Origin: Cristatella mucedo
Taxonomy: Eukaryota; Bryozoa; Phylactolaemata; Cristatellidae
Length of the DNA: 64,000 nucleotides
Assembly (NCBI GenBank): GCA_009760855.2
Contig: WPIO01000325.1
Location: 1 to 64,000, forward strand
Direction: 5' to 3'
This document shows positions 17,986 to 28,402 of this stretch, piece by piece (the stretch's first letter is position 1; each line of letters begins with the position of its first letter). The notes beneath the pieces were generated by a model. It saw only the letters and a list, made by a program, of their open reading frames with translations. It did not search any database and had not been told where the DNA came from. The position numbers were made by a program, and so were the translations under genes.

Positions 17986-19700
17986 GGTAAGTCCGGCAGT
18001 AGTAGGAGTTATCCCTCAAAATGGCCGCTAATAGGGGGAGTTATCCCTCCAAAGCATGTTTAAAAAATATTGTACGAAGAGGAGTAAAGTGATTGGCATG
18101 AAAATTAGCACGAAGAACACTGGTGCCATTAGCTATCGTTTTATATATTATATCTGGTGTTTTGACCTTATGATGACCTTTAAAAGTCCAAGGTCACGTA
18201 TAGGACTGCTGGTAAAAGGCAGCTCCTTAGTTTTCCGGTCAGAAAAATGTTTTTTTGTAGAAGTATAGCAAACCACTCAAAAAATGCAAGACATTCCCCT
18301 GGACACTCTCCCCCACAAAAACTTTAAAAAAAAATTTTGTCATATCAAACTGTTGACTGCCATCACGAACACAGCCCACGGACACTTTGTGACAGGCACA
18401 TTATATGCATACACACCGATCATGCATACATGCCCAGGTGGAGTGTCAAGACAGGTGAGCTCCACCTATATTCCAAGTTTCACACAGATCGGCCCAGTAT
18501 CGACCAAGTTGTACCAGGTACCAAGTACTACTGTTGTGACAGCACTCAGAGAAGCCAATTTAAGGTGCCAAAGCATGCAGGTGACATGGAATAACAAGAG
18601 CGTTTCTTTATTTGTCGCCGTACAACATCAAAACACATACTTAGGAGCATGTAATTCAAATTTGCACGTTGATTGGGTCACAAGTAGCCTACCTGTGACC
18701 TTTTTACGCCATGTGAGTGAAAGGATGACAAAGGCTTAGCACGACAAACACAGCCAGTTTTGACCAAAACAAGTCAATCTACTGAGGTCAAATACGCATG
18801 CGAGAAGGCTGGAATGATCCTGTAACTACAATCAATCATACATTCCAAAGTTTTAAGGATATCGGATCATCATTTTAGGAGATATAACATAAATGACAGC
18901 AGGCAATGGACTGTCGTTTGCAGATCACCTTGAGAACTCCAAGGTATAACCAAGAGGCAGCACTAGGAAACGCTATAATCACACGAACAATTCAATAAAT
19001 AGATAAACATGGATCTTAGGAATAGGTCAATCTAACAAGAACCTTATACAGCCTAAGCAGATCATATCCGCAATAGGTCTCATACGGCAGGCCGGCAATC
19101 CAGGGTACAGCCGGGCGGCTCACCGGCATTCACCAATACAAATATCTAACCAGTAACGAGATAAATGAGAACTTGAAATCACCTAAATTTCCTCGAATAG
19201 AAAGGAATCAACATTTTCAGACTGGCTTCCAGTAAACGACGCGCTAGTTCCATCCAAGTCACCACGCTGACCGGCGGCCGAACAAAGTACTACTTGCGGC
19301 CGTCGCCTCCTGCGTTATGGCGGCTACAGGAACTGGATCAGCTGTCCCAAGATTCATGCGGTGCCGTGATAATGGGCTCCTTAGTTACGGCGGCCCCGGC
19401 AGCAGTAAATTCTCAATACATTATCCCTAATGTTCGTCTACTGGCCGAACGACAGTCACTTCCGGTTTGTGATCTGATGTAAAAATACCAATGTTAGCTA
19501 GTTTCTGCCAAGTAAAGAAGGAGTGGGCCTTGGAATGCCATTTACTACCGGTTGCTATGGGCGGGGCGGGAAGCAGAGGCGGGACTAGACACCCTGCCGA
19601 TAGGGGTTTACTCTTTTATCATCTTGTTGTACTACCAGTCGATACTGCAACTTCAAAATCGTGGATTAAATTACCTGTTTGGTGGTCATTCCTTGCAAGT
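17986..19700. other. foreign non-coding block inside the Polinton
   Basis: Mixed composition, unlike the AT-rich Polinton on both sides. Two near-identical phrases (GGAGTTATCCCTC and GGGAGTTATCCCTCC) lie at 18006 and 18040. No coding frame, tRNA-like promoter or terminal repeat was recognised. It may be a non-autonomous element or a second part of the insertion carrying 17362-17985. Confidence 0.4.
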
Positions 19701-19910
19701 AAATCTACTCTTCTACTATGTTAGGATTTACTGCTGCTGCTTATACCCCAGGTTCTGCTGTTTACTTTGCTAAAATGTATTACACCTGTTGTTTGTACAT
19801 ATTACACCTGTTGTTTGTACACCTAACACTAAGGTTGATTCTGAGAATGAAATGTTTGCTACTAATATTTTTTTATAGTTGTAAATTGTAATATGGTTGC
19901 AAGTGGAACT
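19700..19910 (+). pseudogene. 5' part of a split jelly-roll-like capsid gene (tentative)
   Basis: After the LTR element is set aside, 19860-19910 joins directly to 24292, and the frame S-G-T-S-F-I-N-G-R crosses the junction. An upstream MLGFTAAAYTPG (19719) recalls the TLGFISNQPG of the minor capsid candidate at about 25000. A 22-bp direct repeat (19779-19822) disturbs the frame. How far left the Polinton sequence reaches is uncertain. Confidence 0.4.
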
Positions 19911-20323
19911 TGTAGTTTGGTTGCACAGTAGAGAGCCAGCCGATGCCTACCACCGACAGTTTATTCCCAGCACACGGAGCCCCAGAGCGCACGGCTTCCC
20001 TCAGCCCCTGCCCTCACACGACTCCCCTCCCCTGGTCGACTCCGATGACTCATCGACCACAACTGTGCACCGGCCAACCCTGATGGTGAATCCACCATCT
20101 GGCCACCAGCTGGTCCATGCCACATCAAAGGCGGATCACAGCAGTGCACTGGCCGACCCTGATGGTGAATCCACCATCTGGCCACCAGCTGGTTACTGGC
20201 CTCTGTCCATACCACATCACAGGCGGACCCCAGCTGTGCACCGGCCCCTCTCGGTGGTGCTTCTAACAGCTCACCAGTAGCTTATCAGAGGAGCCTGCAT
20301 ACGATACATACATGCGAACTACA
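19911..20323 (-). repeat. LTR (3' LTR on the minus strand)
   Basis: Begins TGTAGTTTGG and ends GAACTACA. Contains an internal 90-bp direct repeat (GATGGTGAATCCACCATCTG occurs twice). Pairs with 23875-24286. Confidence 0.95.
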
Positions 20324-20584
20324 CGCTCCCTTGGCCTTACGGTCACAAGTCAGGAGCCGGCATACAATACATACATACAAACGTACATGCGAACTACACG
20401 CACCCTTGACCTTAAGGTAACAAGTTTGCAGCACCAACACATGTAGCTGCAAGGTACAGAGCAGCAATAAGCAAGTCTATCCGGTCAGGACATAATCGTC
20501 GTACCGGCGGGGAAGTGTCACAGCGCGCCTGGGCCGCTGTACTGGTTCAGCTCTGTCCCCTTCAGGTGCAGGGGGCGCCTCTTG

Positions 20585-23072
20585 CTACCCTGGTACGAGG
20601 CGCAAGTCGGACACGTGGCGACGCACACCGTCGATCTCGATTCCCACGCCCTGCCCCTCACTTGTTACCATGCCCTCGGGCCACTCGGTCGTACAACGAG
20701 CGCCGGCAGGCTTCACAAAGACTCGCTGGCCGACAGCATATTGAGTAGTCCTCGGGCCCTGATCTGTCTGTGCTCTGAAGAGGGGGCTTTTCCACTCATA
20801 GGAGAATAGCCTTCTGCAGGGCACTGATTCCTCGTGCAACCCGGCTGTTGGCGAGATGTTGTACCAATACACCATCATCAGGACGTTCTTGCCCGTGCGA
20901 GCCGCCATTCCCTTGATGGTCCTGTGGTTTCGCTCAACGATGCCGTTGCCGGAGGGTTTATAGGCGCAACGGTATATGGGCTCCACGCCCCAGCGGTCGC
21001 AAAGACTGTGAAGAGCTGTCGAGCGAAAGCTCGCACCGTTGTCCATGAGCAGCTGCTGCGGAGGGCCACGCTCCCTAAAAATTTCTCCCAGATTTTGCAC
21101 CAATGTGTTTTCTCCCTCGTCGGGTATTCGCCTCCAAATAGCGAAACGGCTTGGTCCACAATCTACCACGGTCAGATATTTTTGGCCCTTGAAATGCGTT
21201 ACGTCGGAGGCCAGGCGCTGTCAATTCTCGCTTACATCCAGCACGCCTGCACTCCATGCGACTGGTGCAGGATCGATCGACTTGCAACGAGGGCAAGCCT
21301 TCACGACGGCTTCGACGTCCTTCCGCCGGATAGTAGCTTTCGGGTGGCACATTCTGGCAAGGTACAGTGTCCTGTCAACTCCAAAGGCTTATCAGCAACC
21401 AGCAGTGACTGTAGCCATCCGTGAACAGTTGCTGAATCTGTCCGAATCTCCACCTGCCGTAATGACCAAGCAATGGCCAGATTGAGGCCCTTGATGATAG
21501 CCTCCAGCTCCGCAAGATTGATGTGGGCTACGTCGTCCGCTTTTCGCAGCCAGGAGGCATCCTCGACGATTCTTCCTCCTATATCCAGGCATGTGCCGAT
21601 AGCAAGGCTGCTGGCATCACACCAGAGGATGCCACTATCCAGATTCGGCACATTCCAAATGCCTGAAACTGGATCGTCGGCATGCAATCGCTGCATCAAC
21701 TCACCCGCCATGGCTTTGACATTTTCACCAACGACTGAGTCCCAACCGAAATCGCCAGCAGCTCGCTTTAGGTAACTGCAGGCCGGGCGAAGCCAGCCTG
21801 CGATTGGGAAATGCCCGATCAGCTGCCCGCACCACGAAAAAACAGCTGGCGTCGCGATGGGGCGTTAGGCAATGCGCTCACCACGTTATCGCGGCGCCAA
21901 CGAAGCTCCTCACCTTCGTTTGGCCTGCATAATCGAAGGCCAAGGACCCTTCCACCAGCGAGGCTTTCTGGCGGCTTAGCCTCCAAACCAAATGTTCGTA
22001 GCAAGTCGATTACATCACCATTCGAGACAACGCTGTTATTGACAACAATATCGTCGACAAACGAATCGGTACCAGCACGAACTCGCTCATCCATGGACAA
22101 GACCTTTGTCAGAATCGCGGTCATTATTTTCGGGGCGACATTAAGTCCGAAACCTAGTCGTGTGAGGCAGTACCGACGGCCTTTGTACTCCATGACCTGA
22201 TATTGCCAGAGAGCGGGATCAACATGCACCTGCAAGTATGCTTTTCGCAGGTCAATTATGCTCACGCTCTCGCCCAGCCGTCGCCACGCTCTGAGCTTGG
22301 TGCTACACACATCGCCGCCAGCCGTGTGACTCGATATAAACTGATTAAGTTCTCGGTAGTCCATCACGGGCCTTACTTTGCCTTTACTTGCCTGTACGAC
22401 GGCCATTAGAGGGATCAGGCCACCACAATGACCAGCGAACGGCTGCAACCAGCCTTCCTTGATCCACTCTTCCACCTCCTTTTCGTAGTCGGCACGAATT
22501 TCCTCTCCCACATGATATGAAGCGACATGGTTCGTCAATTGGGGGACGACACAACGATTCGTCCACTCCCACTGGACTGACCAGCGCCCCCGATGGAAAA
22601 CTGCCTTAAAGTCCTTGTCCTCAATCAGTACGTCAGCGGCCGACGATGCTACAGCACGTTTGACACTAGGAGACGCCACTACTGCTGCCTCGGAACGGTG
22701 TGCTGGCTCTGGAACTCTCCTTTGGCACATGAACTCAACATGACCAGCGGAAGGACCGATAATCACGCCGCCTAGGAGTTCAATGGCATCCATACCGAGT
22801 AGTAACCCGAAACCAGGAAGAACATCTGACACAAGGCAGTCCAGCACTATGGTTCGTCCGCAGAGGGCTACCGTAGCGACGCACGTGGACTTGCAGACAG
22901 CCGTGGCTCCATTCATCATTACGACTTCCTCGCACGCTCGCCTCACCCTCGCAGGGTCCGCAAGCGTCGCCGAAATGATGGACCTCGAGCACCCAGTATC
23001 CACGAGCGCAGACGCCTCGGAGTTTTCGATGAGGACACGTACCGAAGGAAGGCGCGCCATAACGGAGGGCAA
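20585..23072 (-). pseudogene. pol polyprotein (PR-RT-RH-INT), Ty3-type
   Basis: Protease: ALVDTGCSRSIIS with the catalytic DTG, then LLLGMDAIELLGG. Reverse transcriptase: GKVRPVMDYRELNQF, IIDLRKAYLQVHVDP, RYCLTRLGFGLNVAPK and the catalytic FVDDIV. This part is one clean frame, 21819-23072. A one-base insertion in a T run at about 21840 ends it. RNase H continues at 21301-21711 (WCDASSLAIGTCLDIGG, NLAELEAIIKGLNLAIA). A deletion relative to the element at 34.5 kb removes the end of RNase H and the start of the integrase zinc domain. The integrase core is at 20585-21169 (VVDCG at its start upstream, LLMDNGASFRS, KPSGNGIVERNHRTIKG). Confidence 0.92.
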
Positions 23073-23101
23073 AGCACCGGCGTAGTAATGCGTGCTCTCC
23101 C

Positions 23102-23833
23102 CTACTCGTTTTTTGGCCAGTTTGGTACGACCGCCCGATCCGAGCAGTTAGCAGCGAGATGTTGAATGCTCCCACAGACGTAACAGTGCCTCCCGCGACC
23201 ACGGCGCGCCGCTTTAGAAGGACAATCACGGCGTAAGTGCCCGATCGCCTTGCATAGGAAACACACAACATCTCTGTTATTCGGTGCCTGGGGAGGCCAT
23301 CCCGAACGAGAACCGGATGCGAAGCAACTTTCTGCCGCCTTCGGAATGCTGACGCTTGCCTTCACTATGACCGGAGCCTTCTCGACAAGAACATCCGCAG
23401 GCATTTCCGCGAGGTTGCATGAGGCTTGGAGGTGCCTCTTTGCGGCCTCCGGCAGCCCAGCAACAAAGGCGCATTTGACAAAATCACCAGCCACCAGCCT
23501 AGCCAACCGATTCAAGTCCGCCCAAAAGCCATCCACATTTTCACCTTCAGCAAGGCGACGCGAGGCGAATTCCTCGTAGGCATCGAAGCGATTCGGCGAA
23601 AATGCTGCCAGCAGCGCTTTTCTTACCGTGGCGTAGTCTTCCTTAGCCGCCTCGGGGACGCCATCGTATACGGCGTATGCCACACGTGTAAGAAATAGCG
23701 GCAGGAAATTTTGAAATTCATCAACCCTTTGCATCTTGGCCAATCTTTCGAACCGATTTAGCCATTCAGCGAAGTCTCCGCTGCCGTCGAATTGCGAAAA
23801 TTTTCCTTCCATTAGTTGTACTTTCAGACTCAT
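23102..23833 (-). CDS. gag of the Ty3-type element
   Basis: About 243 codons, open. I take the ATG at 23833, because the upstream one lies in the LTR. A capsid-like N-terminal region (FDGSGDFAEWLNRFERLAKM, LPLFLTRVAYAVYDGV) is followed by AAFSPNRFDAYEEFASR and two nucleocapsid CCHC knuckles, CFLCKAIGHLRRDC and CYVCGSIQHLAANC. The product would package the element RNA. The pol frame begins just downstream in another register, so expression would need frameshifting or a separate message. Confidence 0.88.
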   Translation of the reverse strand: MSLKVQLMEGKFSQFDGSGDFAEWLNRFERLAKMQRVDEFQNFLPLFLTRVAYAVYDGVPEAAKEDYATVRKALLAAFSPNRFDAYEEFASRRLAEGENVDGFWADLNRLARLVAGDFVKCAFVAGLPEAAKRHLQASCNLAEMPADVLVEKAPVIVKASVSIPKAAESCFASGSRSGWPPQAPNNRDVVCFLCKAIGHLRRDCPSKAARRGRGRHCYVCGSIQHLAANCSDRAVVPNWPKNE

Positions 23834-23874
23834 CGTTATACGGACGACACAGTCGCTCCCGCCGAGAAATAGCT

Positions 23875-24286
23875 TGTAGTTTGGTTGCACAGTAGAGGCC
23901 AGCCGATGCCTACCACCGACAGTTTATTCCCAGCACACGGAGCCCCAGAGCGCACGGCTTCCCTCAGCCCCTGCCCTCACACGACTCCCCTCCCCTGGTC
24001 GACTCCGATGACTCATCGACCACAACTGTGCACCGGCCAACCCTGATGGTGAATCCACCATCTGGCCACCAGCTGGTCCATGCCACATCAAAGGCGGATC
24101 ACAGCAGTGCACTGGCCGACCGTGATGGTGAATCCACCATCTGGCCACCAGCTGGTTACTGGCCTCTGTCCATACCACATCACAGGCGGACCCCAGCTGT
24201 GCACCGGCCCCTCTCGGTGGTGCTTCTAACAGCTCACCAGTAGCTTATCAGAGGAGCCTGCATACGATACATACATGCGAACTACA
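23875..24286 (-). repeat. LTR (5' LTR on the minus strand)
   Basis: Near-identical to 19911-20323; visible differences are a two-base length change near the start and one C/G substitution. Gag begins 42 bp inside it on the minus strand. Confidence 0.95.
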
Positions 24287-24510
24287 GAACTAGTTTTATA
24301 AATGGAAGATAATCACAAGTATTTGCTAGTTTTCCTTACCATGCTTATCCATGGAACTTGATGATTTATGAAGCAAAAATTATTGATTATCATAATGTTG
24401 CTAGTGACTCTATTTCTGATATAGTTTTTACTATTACTGATCAAAACTAAAATCTAATAGATTTTAATTCTCAAAATGTGACAGTTGCTATAGAAATTCT
24501 TGAAATTTAA
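24287..24510 (+). pseudogene. 3' part of the split jelly-roll-like capsid gene
   Basis: Right of the LTR, the frame reads FASFPYHAYPWNLMIYE, then DSISDIVFTITDQN, a TAA, and NLIDFNSQNVTVAIEIL before the terminal TAA. The last part closely parallels the end of the next gene (SSLKISLTDQNGNP..VVATIEISK), so two related capsid-like genes lie side by side. Two in-frame TAA codons. The stop at 24508 runs directly into the start motif of the next gene. Confidence 0.55.
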
Positions 24511-24521
24511 TATAGAAAATG
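24508..24521 (+). promoter_or_regulatory. stop/TATA/start junction
   Basis: TAATATAGAAAATG: the stop of the upstream gene, the recurring TATAG motif and the ATG of the next gene fall within 14 bases. The same layout (TAATATAGAGCAATG) occurs at 25416-25430. Confidence 0.55.
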
Positions 24522-25418
24522 TCAATAGGATTAACTGGAACAAATAGTTCTTAATCAAACACATTATATCCACCTCTTATGCTAGGATCTGATTCAGGTT
24601 ATAATAAAATTGAATTACGAAGAGTAGAGTTCACTTATACTAATAAAGTAGTATTAAATATACTTGAAGATATAAATGATAAACTTTGGGTTTAAGTGTC
24701 GATGACTGATGCGTCACCTGCTTATATTACAATTGCTCCTGGTTATTATGATTCAAATAAAATAACTGCTGCTCTACATAAAGCTTTATTAGATCAACAA
24801 GTTAAAACCATTGCTGCTCCAATTGGAACAACGACAACAACAGTTAGTGCATTTTATGATACAACTAAAAGAAATAGTACAAGTATAAAATTTAGTGTTG
24901 ATACAGATGATAGAATACTAATGCAAATAGTTGGTGATTATGTTGTTCTACTTGGAAGTAATTCTAATGTTGCTGTAAATTAAATAGGAGATACTCTTGG
25001 TTTTATTTCAAATCAACCAGGAACATTTGATAGTGCTCTTGTAGGTGGAACACCATATGAAGCAATAGAAAAGGCAATGTACTATGCAGGTATCTTTAAA
25101 GCATGGAATAAAATGTTATTGCCAGACAATAAAGGAATACGATGGATAAGTGTTGATTGTGATTTAGTTGATCCTTTTAAGAACTATGTAGAAAGAATAA
25201 AAGGATTCCTAGAGCAATGTAGTTCTTTATATATTGTAGATATTGATGATATTAGTCCAGGTGAAAAGGTTGATCTACATATTAACAATGTATTATATTT
25301 ACCAATACGATGAGATGTAGATGGAATAAGTAGTTTAAAGATAAGTTTAACAGATCAAAATGGAAACCCTGTATCAATTATTACTGATGTAGTTGCAACA
25401 ATAGAAATTTCAAAGTAA
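24519..25418 (+). pseudogene. minor capsid protein (penton-like) candidate
   Basis: A single frame of 299 codons with four stops (TAA at 24552, 24693 and 24981; TGA at 25311) and no frameshift. Features seen: RRVEFTYTNKVVLNILEDI near residue 32, ITIAPGYYDSNKITAALHKA at about 70, TLGFISNQPG at about 160, WISVDCDLVDPF at about 210, VLYLPIR and a C-terminal ISLTDQNGNP..IITDVV. The order of short beta-type blocks and the placement two genes before the major capsid candidate fit the single jelly-roll minor capsid protein of Polintons. A structure model would be needed to be sure. Confidence 0.55.
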
Positions 25419-25427
25419 TATAGAGCA

Positions 25428-26028
25428 ATGGGTAGCTATGCAAGAGTTGGTCATGATAGAATACACTGTGGAAAATATCGTGGATCCGAGTAAAGGTAGA
25501 TAATGCTCTTGATATCTTTAATAAAGTTTTAGGTACTACAAGTAAAGCTGTTGATGCAGAATTAACGATTGCTAACCAAGATATTGAAATACATCAAGCA
25601 AGAAAACTTACTGAACTACAAAGAAAGAAAGAAAAGATAGATCAAGAGTATGCTGTTAAACGAAGAGAGATGGATGATAAACTTAAAGAAGAAAAAAGAA
25701 GGAAAGAACTTGAATATGAGCTTGAAAGAAAAAGAAAAGATGAAGACTATGATAGAAAGATGAAAGAGATGGATCTTCAACTAAAGAAAGTTATGCTTGA
25801 ACATGTTACTAAGAAAAAATCAAAAAAGGTAGAAAGGCAAAGATTGAAAAGGATCCAGAAGTAGATAATCATTCAGAGACTTTAAAAGAGAATGCTCCTA
25901 AAGCATGTAAAGAAATAGAGAAAGTAATTAGCACTAAAGCTGCTGATCCTCCTACAAGAGCAGACGGTTATGGTAGAAACATGAACAGAAAATTAGGTGC
26001 TGGTTTATATATTCAAAGTAGAAAATAA
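25428..26028 (+). pseudogene. coiled-coil virion protein
   Basis: Starts MGSYARVGHDRI after TAATATAGAGCA, then shifts frame near 25480. The middle (25500-25860) is a long charged helix, for example KLKEEKRRKELEYELERKRK, very likely a coiled coil. It shifts frame again near 25850 and ends GAGLYIQSRK. It lies between the minor and major capsid candidates. Perhaps a scaffold or internal virion protein; the Gly-Ala-Gly near the C-terminus could be a protease site, but that is speculative. Confidence 0.5.
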
Positions 26029-26055
26029 TTTTTAGTTTTTTATATAGAGAAGAAA

Positions 26056-27585
26056 ATCGTAAGTGCACCTATCGATAGTATACTTGAACTTGGAGATCCT
26101 CAGTTTCCTAACTATAAAACTAGAGATTATCAATTTAGAGAGTTTTTCCAAACTAATGCAAAAGAAACTGATAGTGTTGCTAGTAAATTGGTTACATTCA
26201 TAGTTCCTGGTGAACAACAAACGTGTTATATCCTTTCTGATGGTTATCTTTTACTTGAGGGAAGAATTAGAGGTACACCAGCAAATACTACCGATGCACC
26301 TACTGCACTTAAAAGAACACTTGCACTTGGTTTAGTTAACAATGCTGGTGCTTGGTTGTTTAGTAGCACGAGAATTCGACTTGGTACTGAAGAAATTAAA
26401 AGTCTTCCATTGAAAGAAGCAGTTGGAAGTGTTTCAACACCCTTGGGTCTTCTATGTTATCCAAATGATTATAATAGAACTGGAGGTCCAGCAACTGGGT
26501 GGAAAAAGGATGAAGCAAGTTCATATGAAGGCGTGAGTACTGGTCTTGGATCATATACTAGTCCTAATGCGTCTACAGCAACAGATAGGAATATTGGATT
26601 CGTTTATAAACGAGCTCCTATAAATAATAATGTTGAAGCAGATGCAGATACTGGAACATTTAGTATTCCACTTCCTCCAGCAAGACTTTCTGGTTTTTGT
26701 GCTGGTATGAATAAAATTCTTTATAAAATTCCTTTTACTCTAGAATTGACTAGAGTTGGAGATGATAAAAACTGTATCTTGACTGGAGATTCAGCGGCAG
26801 TTGGAGTAAGTACAAATGCTATTTCAACCAGGTGAGTTAATGTTGGTGCAAATGACAGTGCTTATACTACTTTCAGAGTTGCTATGTCAAAAATGAGACT
26901 AATTGTTCCATGTGTAACACCAAAAGAAAGTTCTCAAAAAGCACTTGCAGATATATCAAATGAAAGATCTAAGAAAATTTGACTTAATTACAGAGTTAGA
27001 CGTTATGAAAACATTACTCTAACATCTCTTAACCAAGCAACTAGATTTGCTAAAACTCAATCAGTGCAAAATACAATTGATGAAGTTAGATGGTTGATTG
27101 TTTCAGCTCAAGCTAAAGCTAAATATGATAGTTACACTGGTAATCCTTGTACTTATAATCATTGTGATATTACGAGTGTTAGTGTGCTAGCTAATGGTTC
27201 TAAACAATATCCTGCAGTTCCAAGATCTAGTTACCCAAAAGTTGGTAAGTGTTCCCAAGCATATATGGATTTCACAACTTTATAAAAAACAACATCTTGG
27301 TCTTAATGAAGTTACTGAACCGGTTGGTGTTACTTATCCTGAGTAGATTTCCCATTACCCAATTTATGTTATTGCTTTGCAATACAATGATGAACTTCTA
27401 GACTCGATGTAACTATTGAATTCAATAGCAATGCTGTTCCTGCTAATGGTATTCTTGTTCACTAATTTACTATTTGTGAGAATAGTGCTGAACTAACTTC
27501 TAATGGAAGTGGTTCTAATTTCACTTGTAGCAAAGGAATGATGGTATACGATGGAAAGGATTTTTATCAAAATTATAATAACTAA
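26056..27585 (+). pseudogene. major capsid protein candidate
   Basis: The frame runs from just after TATATAGAGAAGAAA. The expected ATG is not there (ATC), so the start may be lost. Codons 26056-27285 are one frame with two TGA stops (26833, 26980); a frameshift near 27285 precedes the last 100 codons. Length, about 510 codons, fits a Polinton double jelly-roll capsid protein. Recognisable blocks are GDPQFPNYKTRDYQFREFF, TRIRLGTEEIKSLP, LPPARLSGFC, KMRLIVPCVTP, EVRWLIVSAQAK and LANGSKQYP, and near the end VTIEFNSNAVPANG. Assignment rests on length, beta-rich pattern and neighbours. Confidence 0.65.
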
Positions 27586-27590
27586 ATTTA

Positions 27591-28398
27591 ATGCAAAAAA
27601 CGAATTTTATTCAAGGGTCTGATGAGTGGAAGAGAGCTAAGAGTCTAAATATAGGCGGATCAGGAGTGTAATCTGTGTTAGGTTTCGATATGGTTTTTTG
27701 TTCACAAATTGATTGTGATATAGAATTAATTGCTAATAGAAAACTAAAAAAAAAAAAAAAATTCTCAACCGATGAGTTTGCACAAATGATATTTGGTAAA
27801 GTGTTTGAACCAATAGCTGCTAAATATTTAGAAATGAAATTAGATAGAGAGATGGAAAATTTAAATGAATGTTTTACTAGTGATGGTGTTTATAGATATT
27901 CTCCAGATGGAATTATTGATCAAGATACATTAATGGAAATAAAATGTTTGTGGTCTAGAAGTATAGTAGATTTTACTCCAAAACAATATTTAGCTCAATG
28001 TTGATTAGGATTACATGTACTAAAATTAGGTAGATGTTTTTATAGTGAATTCGAAATATTTGTACCTAGATTAAATTGTGATGATGTACCTAAAGATTAT
28101 GTTGCTGCTGGTTCAGTAAAAATTCCAACAAGTTATATTTTTGATATGTCAATAGGAGAACCTTTGCTTATGTATTTAATTAAAGATGAAAAATTTTATG
28201 ATTTTGAATTTGATATAATTTCTGATTATGGAAGATTTAACAATACGAAAAGTTTTGGTTTTGATATACAATATTATATAAAAAAATACAAGTAGTTGAA
28301 GAAGAGGATTACGGAAGGTTCGCAAGAATAGTTCCTATAGTTTTAGAAATATTAGATAGAAGTAAAAAATTGAATTATGAATATATATATATATATAG
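27591..28398 (+). pseudogene. YqaJ-like / lambda-type exonuclease
   Basis: The ATG lies five bases after the capsid stop. QGSDEWKRAKSLNIGGSG opens the protein, the usual beginning of YqaJ recombinases; FGKVFEPIAAKYLE follows; then YSPDGIIDQDTLMEIKC contains the PD-(D/E)xK residues (Asp, then Glu and Lys); QYLAQC follows at the region that pairs with DNA. TAA at 27669, TGA at 28002 and a frameshift in an A run at about 28283. These 5'-3' exonucleases act in recombination and genome maturation in phages and large DNA viruses. Loss of the frame means this copy is inactive. Confidence 0.7.
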
Positions 28399-28402
28399 GA
28401 TC

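Larger units (their letters stand above)
19911..24286 (-). mobile_element. Ty3-type LTR retrotransposon, young insertion
   Basis: LTRs of 413 and 412 bp, both TG...CA, differ at only a few positions. The 5-bp sequence GAACT flanks it on both sides (19906-19910 and 24287-24291), a clear target duplication. Inside, on the minus strand, lie gag with two zinc knuckles, then protease, reverse transcriptase, RNase H and integrase, the Ty3 order. It is inserted in a capsid-like Polinton gene. A frameshift in a T run and a deletion between RNase H and the integrase zinc domain disable this copy. Confidence 0.95.

Noticed and set aside
19897..20280. 127-codon frame in the LTR
   Set aside because: Lies wholly in the LTR and its edge; the matching LTR frame differs in length, and no similarity to a protein family is seen.
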